Below are positions 1 through 11,335 of a stretch of DNA of 64,000 bases, piece after piece. The notes below the pieces were generated by a model. It was not told the DNA's origin. It worked only from the letters and a program-made list of their open reading frames with translations, and did not search any database. How positions within the stretch are numbered: position 1 is the first letter of the stretch; the number at the start of each line of letters is the position of its first letter. Origin of the DNA: Candidula unifasciata. Taxonomy: Eukaryota; Mollusca; Gastropoda; Stylommatophora; Geomitridae. A program made the translations under genes and the position numbers. The stretch is from positions 893,815-957,814 of the forward strand of contig CAJHNH020008432.1 of assembly GCA_905116865.2 (NCBI GenBank). The letters are read 5' to 3'.

Positions 1-351
1 TCTTTAGAAATTTATCGGTCAGTGAGTGTCCACTTGCCTCTTTGCTGCATGTCAAAATGGGGCCATGCTCTTTAAACTGTCAGTCTGACGTCACCTTGTT
101 CATCTAAACTGTGACGTCAGGTGCTTAACACTCTTGACAGGTTACAAGACAATGACGCGGCTGCAACGTGACGTCGGGTGCTTAACACTCTTGACAGGTT
201 ACAAGACAGTGAACTTGGCTATTATAATTTCCAGCACACTTTTAATGTTTTCATTTGAAACCCCTCAATAAAGTAAACACTGTGTAGACTAAATGAGAAG
301 AAGGCGAAAGGATAGATTGCATTTCGTCTGGTTTTATCACATATGGTTGGG

Positions 352-421
<70 letters not shown>
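352..421. repeat. (CT)n microsatellite
   Basis: About 70 bp of near-pure CT dinucleotide. It lies inside the copy-A-only block 337-743. Open frames across it on both strands are repeat artefacts. Confidence 0.95.
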
Positions 422-423
<2 letters not shown>

Positions 424-1103
424 AAAAGAGTGGCTTTCGCCCGCGAGATCATTGCACGACGCATAAACCATGTAGCTCCAGCAACAACCCTCCTACCTCG
501 GAAATATAAGAAACTTCTACACCTGCGAACACGACCTTTAGAGCAATAATAGAATGTCTAAACCACAGCAGGGCTCATGAACCCATGCGTGAACCTTTAA
601 AACAAATCTACTTTTCTCAGAGTTCGTCAACAACCCAGCAGTCATCGATACCGTGAAACAAGCGGCGGAACAGTTAGGGACAATAAGCCGCAACTACTGG
701 CACAACAAACCATTGAAGCCATTCAAACGGACGTAACTATAACCAGACCTTAATCACAACCGAAGATATCTTCAGCAGGATTGACCGTGGTCGACTTTCT
801 CTTCTTTTTTCTTCAGAAACGGAGGAATGAACGAAACCTCTGGTGGCTCATGAGCAGGCACTGCAGTACTGCAGCTACTTACGCGCAAGCATTCAACAGC
901 CCTACAGTCTGTTCAACCTAATGTGCACACACGCACAGGTCTGAGATGAGAAGCTGCAGTCATACCATTGTGCTTTTGTTATCGTTCCTGGGGTTGTGCG
1001 CGTGTGTGGGTTTTTAAAAAAAAAAAAACCTTTCAAGAATGCATACTGAAAGATTTACACCCAGAGACTCAGTGAGACAATATTCGAATAAGAATCCGAC
1101 AGC

Positions 1104-1510
1104 ACCAAACACAGCAAACCCCGGAACCCTCACAAACCAGCAAACCTCACAAACCCCGCAAACCTCACAAACCCGCAAACCTTACAAACCCACAAACCTT
1201 ACGAGCCCGCAAACCTCATAAACCCCGCAAACCTCATAAACCCCACAAACCTCATAAAACCCGCAACCCTCATAAACCCCGCAAACCTCATAAACCCCGC
1301 AAACCTCATTAACCCCGCAAACCTCATAAACCCCGCAAACCTCATAAACCTCGCAAACCTCATAAAACCCGCAACCCTCATGAACCCCGCAAACCTCATA
1401 AACCTCACAAACCCCGCAACCCCACAAACCTCACAAATTCCACAAACCTAACAAACCCCTCAAACCACACAAAACCTAATAAACCACACAACCCCAATCA
1501 AACCACATAA
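1104..1510. repeat. ~18-bp CAAACCTCATAAACCCCG minisatellite, copy A
   Basis: Roughly 20 imperfect units built from AAACCTCAYAAACCCCGC-like blocks. The period is divisible by 3, so several long antisense frames stay open (VCGVYEVCGFYEV-type repeats). They have no other support as genes. The same array is at 14004-14410 in copy B, so it predates the duplication. Confidence 0.9.
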
Positions 1511-1616
1511 AAAGAAAAAGAAAATTATGATCATGAAGCCAATCCCATTTCTTGCCTTGCAGCATCAGGCATATGATGCTAGATGGAGTTTAAAGTTCAG
1601 TCAATGATTGGTGGGT

Positions 1617-1735
1617 CGTGTGATCAACTTTACGCCCGTCGCCTTTACTTCCCAGGAACCAAAGACCTTCGGGTCGATAGACAATCGTCTAGCCATTACA
1701 CCATAGCTGCCTCCGTTAACAGTCTTTAAAACACG
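1617..1735 (-). mobile_element. SINE family C fragment (tRNA-derived head)
   Basis: Read on the minus strand, a tRNA-like head (GGTGTAATGGCTAGAC, then an AAGGTCTTTGGTTCC box-B-like stretch) leads into the family body. It is related to the full-length copy at 5866-6138 and repeated at 14505-14620. Confidence 0.65.
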
Positions 1736-1744
1736 TAAAAGACT

Positions 1745-1955
1745 ATTTTTTTATAAGACCAATCGGCATTGCATTTTTAATGTGGTCAACATCACGCCGG
1801 CCGACTTTACTTTCCAGGACTCTACCTGGTACCCATTTAAGGCTGGCTGGGTTAACGTGGAAGACCAACTCACATGTGAAAAAATGCAGGCTCTGTCATG
1901 ACCCGAAACCACGACTTTCGGATCCACAGGCAAGCGTCGTCAACAGTATAACAGA
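1745..1955 (-). mobile_element. SINE family C copy (minus)
   Basis: Contains the family body (TGGTCAACATCACGCCGGCC, then GGTACCCATTTAAGGC) and, at its right end on the minus strand, the tRNA-like head with TCGTGGTTTCGGGTC. Its duplicate lies at 14640-14850. Confidence 0.7.
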
Positions 1956-2279
1956 GTTATATTAGGGCAGCCAACGATAAGGCAGTAAACTGCAGTCTAA
2001 TAATACCATTATCCATCTTTTCCCAAGATAAAACAGATCATAAAAAACACAGCAAACAAGCATTAACAAACGAAACAAATAACGTATTTTTCTGTCTCAG
2101 ATCTCGGGTTGTTTAGCATATTACATACGCTGTCCCGTTTTCGATTTTCTTCGTGTCATCGTTAAGATGTAAAAAGACAATTGCTAGAATTATAGTACCT
2201 CATCATATTTTTTATAGATTTTCTTTTAGATGCATATGACTTCAATCCGTCGTTCCCTGCAACATCAATAGTTAACGAA

Positions 2280-3615
2280 GCACTATTATTAAACATTAAA
2301 CGGCAACTCCCGCATGGTTAAAATAACGTTGACCAATATAACAATGTGCTTCATCTGTACTATAAATGGTATTTTGTAACATTTAATTGTTTCCGACGTA
2401 GATATCGTATGCTTACCCCGTACTGCCCATCGACAGAGCGTATGTGTTAGTCTGATTATATGTAATTGCTGTGTGTATACTTAAGGTATGGAACAGGACG
2501 TACATCCTTACCGGCAAGACTGCAGGTTACATCGGACAAATGCGGCCGTTACGGGGGCCATAATTATAACTTCTTTGGAGGTTGAACTCTGTTGGTCTGC
2601 CACAAGCGGGGAATTTTTTTAAATCGTATGATGTCAAATCTTCAGGTCCTGTTGGTCTACCATCCAGACTGAGAACTTCTGATGCTCGGGTGTCGAACTT
2701 GTCAGGTAACGGCCTGGACGAGACAAACGGCATTCGTGTACAGGCAAACACCGAACACGGGAGCCCAGTAGGAACAGCGTTCCTCAAAAGTTACAGGCCT
2801 TGCATAGCGAAATATCCACGGATAGAAAAAAAAGGAATTATTTTCGCTGCGTTCTTTCTTGGAATAAGGCAAAGTCGGGCACATTCGCATTATGTGTGAA
2901 AAATATAGATTTATGTTTATAGAAGCACAGATGACGTAGGCAACAAGACTACAAATAATTTATGTTGTGTCTTCATTATTCAGAGTGGGTGGCCCTATGG
3001 TTACGTCTTGTGACATTAACATGTTGAGGTATCGGTTATATCCACGCGAATATGAAGATCGTGTAGTTAAAGTAGCCAGACAAGCACTATGCTGGAGACC
3101 ATAGAAAAACCAGAAACCAACATAGAACATTTGTTGTCAACCACTACATGCTGCGGGATTTACTGACTTGATCCGAGCTAGCACTTATGGATTCAATGGT
3201 TCAATGTGCAGTGGGGATAAGCTGTCGACTTGTTCACTAACTAACGTTTAGTAATCAAAGTGAAGTAATTAAATGCAGTCAGTTACGTTCACTTGACAGC
3301 GGGTTACACAGTGCTGATGTCGCCATTTTTGGTGCTCACATTGCTACTTTTTTAAAGGTTGAACGGAGTGTCTGGTATTTGTCTAGTTGGCTTGACATCC
3401 AGACTGATATTCTGTTATCTCAGGATGGTCACACGGTCTTACAGTAGCTCCGAGGGGAAACAATAGATTGATGAAGGCATGGATGGACTTTTGGGATTAT
3501 TGAAAACTCAGACTGCAAGAATCTCAGCTGAAACTCAGTGAGGTCATGCAAGAGCACTATACTGGGGCCAAAGAAGAATCGTAAAATAACATAGAACTAA
3601 CACATTGGATTTCGC
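2280..3615 (+). mobile_element. RNase-H-type LINE 3' remnants upstream of receptor 1
   Basis: Two decayed copies of a LINE 3' end lie in a row. Their landmarks are CACTATGCTGGAGACC, CAGAAACCAACATAGAACA, CTACATGCTGCGGGAT and GCAGTGGGGATAAGCTGTC, followed by CCAAAGAAGAATCGTAAAA. The same signatures end the LINE at 22860-24490 and recur at 15180-16510, 31320-32600 and 46595-47880. All frames are broken. Such repeats could act as arms for unequal recombination around the receptors. Confidence 0.65.
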
Positions 3616-3938
3616 TATAAGGAAACGTAAAATGATCTATCACAAATTCATATTTGATGTTTAATACCAGACGATTTTGACACAGGCTGTGGTTTTAGTT
3701 TATCAGTTCATCGGGTAATCACAGGACACACTTCACGGCAAACCAGTCAACCCCACAACTGCTTCGTTACTGAACCAGTCAAACCCATAGAGAATGCCAG
3801 TCGCTGTCCATTTTTTGGTGGAAACAAATTGAAACAGGCTGCAGTCTCGTCAAAGCCGATAGCATACACGCACAACTGTGGTTTCAATAGAATGAATATA
3901 CACCACAGTTTCCACAGTATAACAAATCCTATTTTTCT

Positions 3939-5042
3939 ATGGATTCTGTGACGGGTACTACTCTGGCCGGAGACATTTACCAGAACATTCTTGGCTGTAA
4001 CACAGGGCTGGATATTTTAAGCTGTTCTCATTTGCAAATTTTTGAGATTGTGAACTTTACTATCCTCTGCAACATAATTGCACTGTTCGGCGTAGTCGCC
4101 AACATTATTAATATGATTATCTTTTTCAAACAAGGTTTTACAAATACTGTAAATATTAGCTTCTTCAGCATGGCTTTCTCTGATCTGTGCTGCCTTCTAA
4201 CCTTATTTTGGGTGTGTGCGTGTCTTAACCCATTCATTATTTCTGCAGGAGTTCCATGGGTACCTGAAGATATCATGTACCTCATCGGAGCGTGGCCTCA
4301 TGTCGCTTGTGGAAAAATCACATGTTACATCACAGTATTTATCACTGCGGAAAGATGCCTCTCTATAATAACTCCTCTGAAAGTGAAACAAATCATTACA
4401 CCCACACGAGCCACCGTTGTGATCTGTCTAATTTACATTACAAATATAATTACCCTTGTCCCTGAGTACGCAACATCCTATCTTGAAAACAAATTCCTCC
4501 CTGCAAGAAATGCAACTCTTCTAGCAATCACTTTTACCAGCGGCCGAGATGCTGTTAGTGGATTTGTTTTCTTCATGAGTTCCATCACTGGAATATCATC
4601 TTTTCTGGGTGTCATAGTATGGACCGTAATTCTGGTGGTAAAACTTCAGCAAAGTTCAAAATGGCGTCAGCAGGCCAGCAATGATCGAGAGGGAATCATG
4701 TCCAGCCGTGACAAGAAGACGATCAAGCTGGTTGCCATAATCGCCATTGTTCTAATAATCTGCTTCACTCCCAGTGCAGTCCTGGCAATGGCGGCGTATC
4801 TCGAACCAGAGTTGAAGGTCGGTAAGAAGTATATCAACCTTGCTATCGCTATGTGGTCAATATCCTCAGTGTTTCAATCGGTCAACTCCAGCGTTAACAT
4901 CTTCCTCTACTACAACATGAGCTCTAACTACAGGCGGACTTTTGATGAGCTTTTTGGCAGAGCTTTCTGTTGTTCCAACAAACCGCAAAAAGCCACACAA
5001 ATATCTACTCGGACAAATCTAAAATTAGCTACCAGCGAATAA
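3939..5042 (+). CDS. Rhodopsin-like GPCR, putative chemosensory receptor 1
   Basis: A single-exon frame of 367 residues starting at ATG (MDSVTGTT). Seven hydrophobic segments lie at about 37-63, 72-98, 117-145, 158-175, 207-235, 263-288 and 300-325. Class A landmarks: N55 in TM1 (GVVAN), D82 in TM2 (FSD), C124 at the top of TM3, an AERC motif at 136-139 in the DRY position, CFTP (275-278) in the CWxP position, and NIFLY (320-324) in the NPxxY position. An NAT sequon (191-193) lies in the second extracellular loop. That loop has no cysteine to pair with C124; receptor 2 has one. The C-terminal tail is basic and Ser/Thr-rich. AATAAA at 5038-5043 overlaps the stop codon and could serve as a poly(A) signal. 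Receptor function is inferred from fold motifs. A chemosensory role is inferred from likeness to expanded gastropod receptor families; the ligand is unknown. Confidence 0.9.
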   Translation: MDSVTGTTLAGDIYQNILGCNTGLDILSCSHLQIFEIVNFTILCNIIALFGVVANIINMIIFFKQGFTNTVNISFFSMAFSDLCCLLTLFWVCACLNPFIISAGVPWVPEDIMYLIGAWPHVACGKITCYITVFITAERCLSIITPLKVKQIITPTRATVVICLIYITNIITLVPEYATSYLENKFLPARNATLLAITFTSGRDAVSGFVFFMSSITGISSFLGVIVWTVILVVKLQQSSKWRQQASNDREGIMSSRDKKTIKLVAIIAIVLIICFTPSAVLAMAAYLEPELKVGKKYINLAIAMWSISSVFQSVNSSVNIFLYYNMSSNYRRTFDELFGRAFCCSNKPQKATQISTRTNLKLATSE

Positions 5043-5110
5043 AAAAAATTTCTTTAAAATTATGTTTAAACAAATGTAAAAAAAGTGGTAAGCAATGATC
5101 TTTCTTCGTG

Positions 5111-5156
5111 AACTACTGCTCGACTACTACTGCTACTACTACTACTACTACTACTG

Positions 5157-5245
<89 letters not shown>

Positions 5246-5258
5246 GCTGCTGCTACTC

Positions 5259-5336
<78 letters not shown>

Positions 5337-5588
5337 CTGTTTCTGCTGCTGCTGCTGCTGCTACTATTGCTAGTACGTCTACTAATAATATTACTATAGC
5401 GTACTTCTGCTGCTAACTACTGCTGCTATTACTAGTACTGCTACTACTAGTATTACTACTACTATTACTTCTGCTATAGCTGTAACTACCATTAGTATTA
5501 CTACTGCTACTACTACTAATACTACCACAACAACTACCACTACTACTCTTAGTAATGCTGCTACTATTACTACTATTACAACAACCAC
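5111..5588. repeat. (CTA)n/(CTG)n trinucleotide tract, copy A
   Basis: A long CTA tract begins about 70 bp after the receptor stop, with CTG-rich blocks and a degenerate 3' half. An equivalent tract follows receptor 2 (17991-18541) but has a different internal CTA/CTG pattern. Long Tyr, Thr or Leu homopolymer frames here are artefacts. Confidence 0.95.
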
Positions 5589-5865
5589 TTCTGTTTAATT
5601 CTCGGCAATATTCGCCCTCATAAAGGCGGTTGGCGCGGTGTGTTATGATTCACAGTCTGCTGCGTAATCTGCGTCAGCGATCGTGTACTGAGAATAAAAA
5701 AAGCACTGGAAAATGTCATTACCATGGGAAATAGCGGCAGAAAAGGCAATTTAGACAGAAACATTACTGGTGTCATTATGGCAGATCAACAACAAGACCT
5801 ACCCCGAACACTGAGGTTCAAGCGACATGATCGCCTATGGTATCTGGTGAAGATCGTGTTGATGA

Positions 5866-6138
5866 GGTAAAGTGAGTAAAGGACCCTTTTCCACGACTTC
5901 GGGCGTATTGGGTATATAGGGCTAGACCTATATTATATAGACCAAACGGCACTTGGTGGGTGACGTGGTCAGCATCACGCCGGTCGCCTACACCTCCCAG
6001 GACTGTACTTGATACCCACTCAGGCTAGGTCGGCTTGGGAGTCCACATCATTTTTGAAAAATGTCTGACTCAGGAAGCGAACCAGCGACCTTCCAATTAA
6101 CACGCGGGAGTCTAGCCGCCAACGCTACGGCGACTTCA
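5866..6138 (-). mobile_element. Full-length tRNA-derived SINE (family C) with target-site duplication
   Basis: Flanked by the 9-bp direct repeat TGTTGATGA (5857-5865 and 6139-6147). Copy B has the empty site near 21516. Read on the minus strand, the tRNA-like head (GGCGGCTAGACTCCC, then a GGTTCGCTTCC B-box) is followed by a body with GGTATCAAGTACAGTCC and AAGTGCCGTTTGGTC. Confidence 0.85.
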
Positions 6139-6925
6139 TGTTGATGAAAGCAACATAAAACCTTCTTGACTTTTGATAACTTCAGAATTTGAATCTCTAA
6201 TGCATTACCTATGTGCATATATTCTTTCAAAATAACGTCTTCACTTCAGTCTAATTTTTTTTTCTGCCAGCAGAGATCCCAATAGATAATCATATAAATG
6301 TATTTGAGGGAGAGGGGGGGGGGGGGGGGTGCACAGGGCACAACAAAATTATGGCTGGAATTTACCCGTCACAAATTGTTTACAAAAGTCAAATAATTAG
6401 CTATATATCGTTAATTTAATCTGTCCTTTTGATGAGATTATGAGTGCAAGAAGATTATAGAAGTCTTACTGGACTGCATCAGGACTGTGTATTTCTGATT
6501 GCCTTCATGTTGGTGTGAGTTTATAGTCAAAGTTGTCGGACCGCACCGAACGCATAATAATGGTCAACGAAATAACAATGCTGAGATGTAGTACAATTGT
6601 CGAGTTGACAAGCAGTCTTATGCTGCTGAAGTCCTCTTTACATGTGTGCACACATGTCAAGGTGGATAGTTCGGTCGCATATGCCAGAACGTCGATCTTC
6701 AAGTCAACAATCGCGGTAGACAGTTTTTTGTCTTTCGTGACAGGGTCATTTTCATGTAAAAGATGGATAGTTGTCATTTTTTTGCCAGGATGTTAACTCG
6801 TTCTAATTTTTTTTTTTTTTTTCAAATCAGGATTTTCACTGGTGCAACGGAGTTCATGCATCTGTGCGAAACCATTCTTGAGTTTGTCATTCCAGCGTGT
6901 ATGTTTACCAATACTGAGATCACAG

Positions 6926-8566
6926 TAACCTGTAACTCAACCCAGTGAAGCAGATTAAATCTGAATTGTTCCAGAACGCGAAAGTCCAGGAACTGTAAAG
7001 TGGCAGGATCGCCTGACCCATCTTTCAAATCGCATTATGATGACAACAGTATTGTACTCTTTGATTAGTTTATTGATTATTTCCTTATTAAATGCTTAAT
7101 GCACTAATGATGGGAATACTTCTTTTAGTTTATCGTCTTCCTTTTTGTCTGTTGTCAATTTTTATTTTGATCAGAAACACCAAAAGAACAATCGGACATC
7201 TGTTCTTGCTACCAGACAGAATAACTATGAAAGATACTCTGTCGATTACAGCTCTGGTTGCTACGTGAGTTCTTTAAGCCGAAGACCACATGTTCCAACA
7301 ATGAAACCTAAGAACATCCGAAACTTAGAAAGACGTGAGAGGTTTGCTGGGTCTATAGAACTTTTTTTCTGAATTCACACCTGTTATATCATGCTGGCAT
7401 TTTCGTCTTGTCTGGGTTGACGCAAAGACGATGCTTCTGGTGGTATTTTGGGACCAGATGTCAGCTTTCGCACGGGACCATATAAAGTAAAAGTGACCCT
7501 TTTCCACGCCTTCATGCGTATTGAGTATATAGGGCTAGACCTATATTTTATAGACCAAACAGCACTTGGTGGGTGATGTGGCCAGCATTACACCAGCCAT
7601 CTTTATTTCTCAGGACTGTACCTGGTACCCACTCAAGCCTGGATGGATCTGAAATGCGACCATATACAAAGATAATTTAGAATCAGTTAGAATCAGTTTT
7701 AAGACACAAAATCTGTCAATATATTTTTTTTTTTTTTTTTTTTTTTTTTGGTATCACTTCCCAGACGCCTGGAACCAAAAGTCTCACATCTTCTGTTGCC
7801 ATTTCTCAATCATTATAATAGGAAAATGTCATGCAAAGATATCAAGCCCAGCAAAAATTAGAACTAGACAGCTTCACATTATCGAAACACAAATGACAAA
7901 CGAACGTTGAGGTTAGAAATCCTTCGTCAGTACATTAATAAATACCACAAACACAAGAATACACAAAGCCACTTAAATGAAGTATATCCGAGAGACATCT
8001 CATATCTGTCTGGGCAGCTAAAGCTCTGATAAGTGTGTAATCTCTGGTGGAAAAAATACTATAAAATATGTGAACGGTAGGGACGGTAATTCAAACATAT
8101 TAGATAACTGTATTGGATGTTAGGCTCGCTAGGCGAATTTCAGCACTATAAATAGGTAATGCGGTGGTCGACAGACTTGCTGATTCTATCATTGGAATGG
8201 CTAGACTTGCTGACCGCAATCGTCTTGCAGAGAAAGTTCGTTTGTTCTTTCTTATAATCCGTCCAGCATGGCGTTGGTAATCATTTTTTTCTAAATTTTC
8301 GTCTTGTTTACTATCGTCATTTTTCCCCCCGGACTGTCTAGAATCTTTTTTTTGTGTCGCTCGTCGCTTCTATTTCCCTCTTACCTAGGCAATGTCACAC
8401 CGCACTAGTGGTCTCCTTGTTACGATGTAACCAGTCAATATTGAAAGTCTCTTTTTGATTCGAATAATCAGTTCTGTTAGTGAGTTCTTTAAAACACGTT
8501 CGTTGCACGTTTATCCACCCGTGATGTACTCGTCATTCGTCTATAACACCACATCTCATCAGCAAA
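6926..8566. other. No gene seen; contains a truncated SINE and a poly-T run
   Basis: 7490-7655 is a SINE family C body (minus) lacking its tRNA-like head, matching 5880-6040. 7722-7750 is a T run. The remainder is AT-rich with no convincing coding signal. Just before this stretch, 6309-6330 is a G run inside copy A. Confidence 0.6.
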
Positions 8567-8662
8567 CAATTTTTCACAGATCGACTGATTTGTCCCATTG
8601 TTCGATTCCCTAATTAGGATTAGAAGTGTGCAGTTAACAAGAACTTTCTTTTTCGTCCTAAA
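8567..8662. repeat. ~95-bp dispersed repeat, copy 1
   Basis: Nearly identical to 10823-10917; both contain TTCACAGATCGACTGAT, CCCTAATTAGGATTAGAAGT and CAGTTAACAAGAACTT. The class is unknown. Confidence 0.8.
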
Positions 8663-8673
8663 CTTGTGACGAC

Positions 8674-8871
8674 ATGTTCGGTGACTTCAGAATGTCTTCC
8701 CTCAACCTACTTTTATTTGTATGTATTTTAAAGTATACAGAAATAAATGGATTTGGATACATCCCTAATCTAAGTAGGCGACCTGAACAAACATTTAATT
8801 CTCCTGGACTGTTGGTGATATCTAACACTAAAACTTTTTCCCAGATGTTAAGTGTTAAGGTACAGAGATAA
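8674..8871 (+). CDS. Possible small secreted-protein exon (weak)
   Basis: A 65-codon ATG frame. From an internal Met (residue 7) it reads MSSLNLLLFVCILKYTEING, with a hydrophobic core like a signal peptide. A donor-like AAG|GTACAG lies near the 3' end, so it could be a first exon. No family is recognised, no downstream exon was identified, and chance is a fair explanation. It follows directly on the dispersed repeat at 8567-8662. Confidence 0.15.
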   Translation: MFGDFRMSSLNLLLFVCILKYTEINGFGYIPNLSRRPEQTFNSPGLLVISNTKTFSQMLSVKVQR

Positions 8872-9434
8872 GACTGACAAGCTCAGACTTTGTGACTGAA
8901 AATTTCGCTTGCCAAAACTTAGGTGTCAGATAATTATCTTCTAGCCAGACCTATAGGAGCAGATAACTCAGGCTAATTGCCATTATCTCCCCCTGAGGTT
9001 ACCTAACTGGAGTGCAGGTCAGATCACCAATATTGACATAGTGAGCCGAAAGTGTTAGCAGAAGAATTGACACAGTCAGATTTTACGGTGATGGCAGGTT
9101 GAAGAAGGCTGGAGGTGTGACTTTGTTTATTAGCTCTGGTCAGCTGGCTGAACCAGGAGAATGTAGCCGTGGAAATGTAAACAGGTTTTGTACAGTCTTG
9201 ACTGACAGTTAATAGACTTACACACGGGGAGGAGCTGTGACATCCTTGAATGAGAATGGTTTTAGGAGTAATGTAAAAGAAGCTTAGGAGAATTTATAAA
9301 AGGGTGATTCTAGAACTGGTAAATGAGACTCTGTCAAGAGCATGCCATCTGTTGGGCTTAAAACCTAAGCTTGAGACAGAACTTTTGGCATTGTGGTTTC
9401 ATTCTCCAGGTAAGGGAAATTAGGTTCAAATCTT

Positions 9435-9483
<49 letters not shown>

Positions 9484-10639
9484 TGTGTGATAGAAATCTG
9501 TCTTCTTGCTCGTGTATGTCTTCATCACTTTGTAGTACTCCTTAGCGGACATTTCTCCATTCTCTTAGGGCACTGTTACATTGCTTTACATCCTAATTGA
9601 TAGTGTCATGAATGTTTTTTCTTGCACATGTGTTTCAGTGTTGTATAATGTTGATGTTACCATGGAAATTTAATGAACTATCATGTTTTTGAAACAACAA
9701 GCGTGAAGATAACTTTGGCAATCTTGTCACGTGTGGTTAATGTGAATCTGTATTACATACAGCTAACACACTAAAATGTGTTTAACTCCCGGGAGGCTAA
9801 TGCGGAGATTGATCCCGGAGAGTAAATCCTTGAGATTTGTTATTGATTCGCCCCAGAAATATTGTTAGCATTCTGGGCGCGGCCATTGTTCCAAGCATTG
9901 ATTCCAGAACTTGTTCGGTCTAACTGATTGTCATTTTGAGTCTGTATGAGAGATGACATCAGACACAGAAGACTTGACTATCATTACAGGACGTGAGTAG
10001 AGGAAGGCAGGAAGTGTAACGGCTTGAATGTGAGACATAAGCCCTTCCAAACTGGACAGGAGTGAATGTGAAAATGAGGGAGAGATGAAATGTTTTATTT
10101 AAATAAACATGTTTGGTGTTATTATAATATACATGCTTAGTGTACATCTAGATTATATACTACACATATGCGCTTGTTTCTTTATCACAGTTTCCACATT
10201 GGGCAGGGACTAGTAGGCATCCATTTTTTTGCCGACCGTCGAGTGTAACGACCTGCTTGAAGCAGTGAGGACGACAAACTGGAAAAGAATAGGCAGGGTC
10301 TCAATTTGAGAACTGTCCCGGGGTTGAATTCGCCATTTAGGAGTCAAGTATATGTATAAATTGTCATCAATAACACCATCTTCACTCTACTAGCATAAAC
10401 CCGTTCACATTATTTTTGGTTAGATTTATTCAATAAATCTTGTTCATATTGTTACAAAATAGTTGAGTAAATTGTGTACTTAGGTTCAAGTGTCTTTGTG
10501 CATACTAGTTTACTTAAGCTGACAAATATTTCAATCACTTGATGGGGGCTTTTAAGTAATGCCAGGAGAGGAGAAAGTCGGAGGGGTTAACTGTGTATCT
10601 AGATAATATCACAGTGGGTTTATCCTGATATCTATCTAT
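8872..10639. other. No gene seen; poly-T tract
   Basis: Unremarkable AT-rich DNA. 9436-9482 is a T run of nearly 50 bases. Short open frames around it show no domain. Confidence 0.6.
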
Positions 10640-10822
10640 CCCTTCTCCTACTCCTGTGGATACAAGTACAGCAACTTTCATTTATTGGAACGAGCCACTC
10701 GCTGTTTTCTTGGCTATCCAGGACTGTCTAAGATCAACATAGTCCAGTTTCTCACGTGGGTGGGCACTGTTAAGGTTCAAACCCATACCCTCACTATATC
10801 AGTGCATTTACCCACGTGGGCT
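10640..10822 (-). mobile_element. Possible tRNA-derived SINE (tentative)
   Basis: On the minus strand GTGAGGGTATGGGTTTGAAC resembles a B-box region, and TACCCACGTGGGCTC marks one end. No second copy was found in the window to define its ends. Confidence 0.35.
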
Positions 10823-10917
10823 CAATTTTCACAGATCGACTGATCTGTCCATTGTTCAATTCCCTAATTAGGATTAGAAGTGTACAGTTAACAAGAACTT
10901 TTTTTTTTGTCCCAAAC
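10823..10917. repeat. ~95-bp dispersed repeat, copy 2
   Basis: Same orientation as 8567-8662, with a few substitutions. The homology stops abruptly on both sides. Confidence 0.8.
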
Positions 10918-11061
10918 TACAGATATAAAATACACCTAAATCAACATATAAATGCATTTCAAAGGTAAGAGAAACCGTATTATGGATGCTGTATCAAAAT
11001 ACTTTTAATTCAAGAGTGGTGAAGAATGAGAGAAATGTCCAGGTGATCACTTTTAATATTT

Positions 11062-11335
11062 GTTATAAGACAAAGAAGATTGTGCTATACTGGACACATC
11101 CGAAGAAAGAAGAAACGAGCAGATAATCGCTAGACAGGCATTTAGATAGGAAATAAAGGGACCGAAGAACCGAGGGCGCCCAAAAGAAACCCTCAGTCGA
11201 ACGTTTGTGAGAGTGGTCAAAGGTACTGGACTGCATTTCATCCATGGTACTATATTGATTGCACAGGATAGATCGGAATGATGGAATAGACTGCGAGCCC
11301 TATGTGACACATAATGGCAGAAGATGATAATGAAA
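11062..11335 (+). pseudogene. LINE ORF2 C-terminal fragment (RTE-like style)
   Basis: Translates in pieces as a retrotransposon C-terminus. A GHIRRKKKRAD stretch is followed, after a frame change, by RPKETLSRTFVRVVKGTG, then IAQDRSE, a stop, and WNRLRALCDT ending in a TAA at about 11311. The RPKET, AQDR and ALC motifs are common in the C-terminus of RTE-like elements. A tail with ATGATAATG follows. It is 5'-truncated and non-functional. Confidence 0.7.

Larger units (their letters stand above)
1..6925 (+). repeat. Segmental duplication, copy A (carries receptor 1)
   Basis: Collinear with about 13125-22697. Matching landmarks in order are the opening stretch (20-130 with 13150-13250), the CAAACC minisatellite, paired SINE remnants, LINE remnants, the receptor, the CTA tract and the stretch ending near 6920/22692. 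The copy may begin left of the window. Differences from copy B are mostly discrete insertions. One is 337-743 in A, which includes a CT tract and about 320 bp I cannot identify and is absent from B. Another is the SINE at 5866-6138. Confidence 0.9.

Noticed and set aside
343..549. Open frames through the CT repeat on both strands
   Set aside because: Poly-Ser/Leu and Arg-Glu tracts come from the dinucleotide; no domain outside it.
1182..1427. Antisense VCGVYEVCG-type repeat protein (also 14136-14408)
   Set aside because: The frame is open because the minisatellite period is 18; several frames are open at once and the unit order is not conserved between duplicates.
5095..5416. Poly-Tyr or poly-Thr proteins over CTA tracts (also 17966-18311)
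   Set aside because: Simple-repeat translation with overlapping frames open at the same place.
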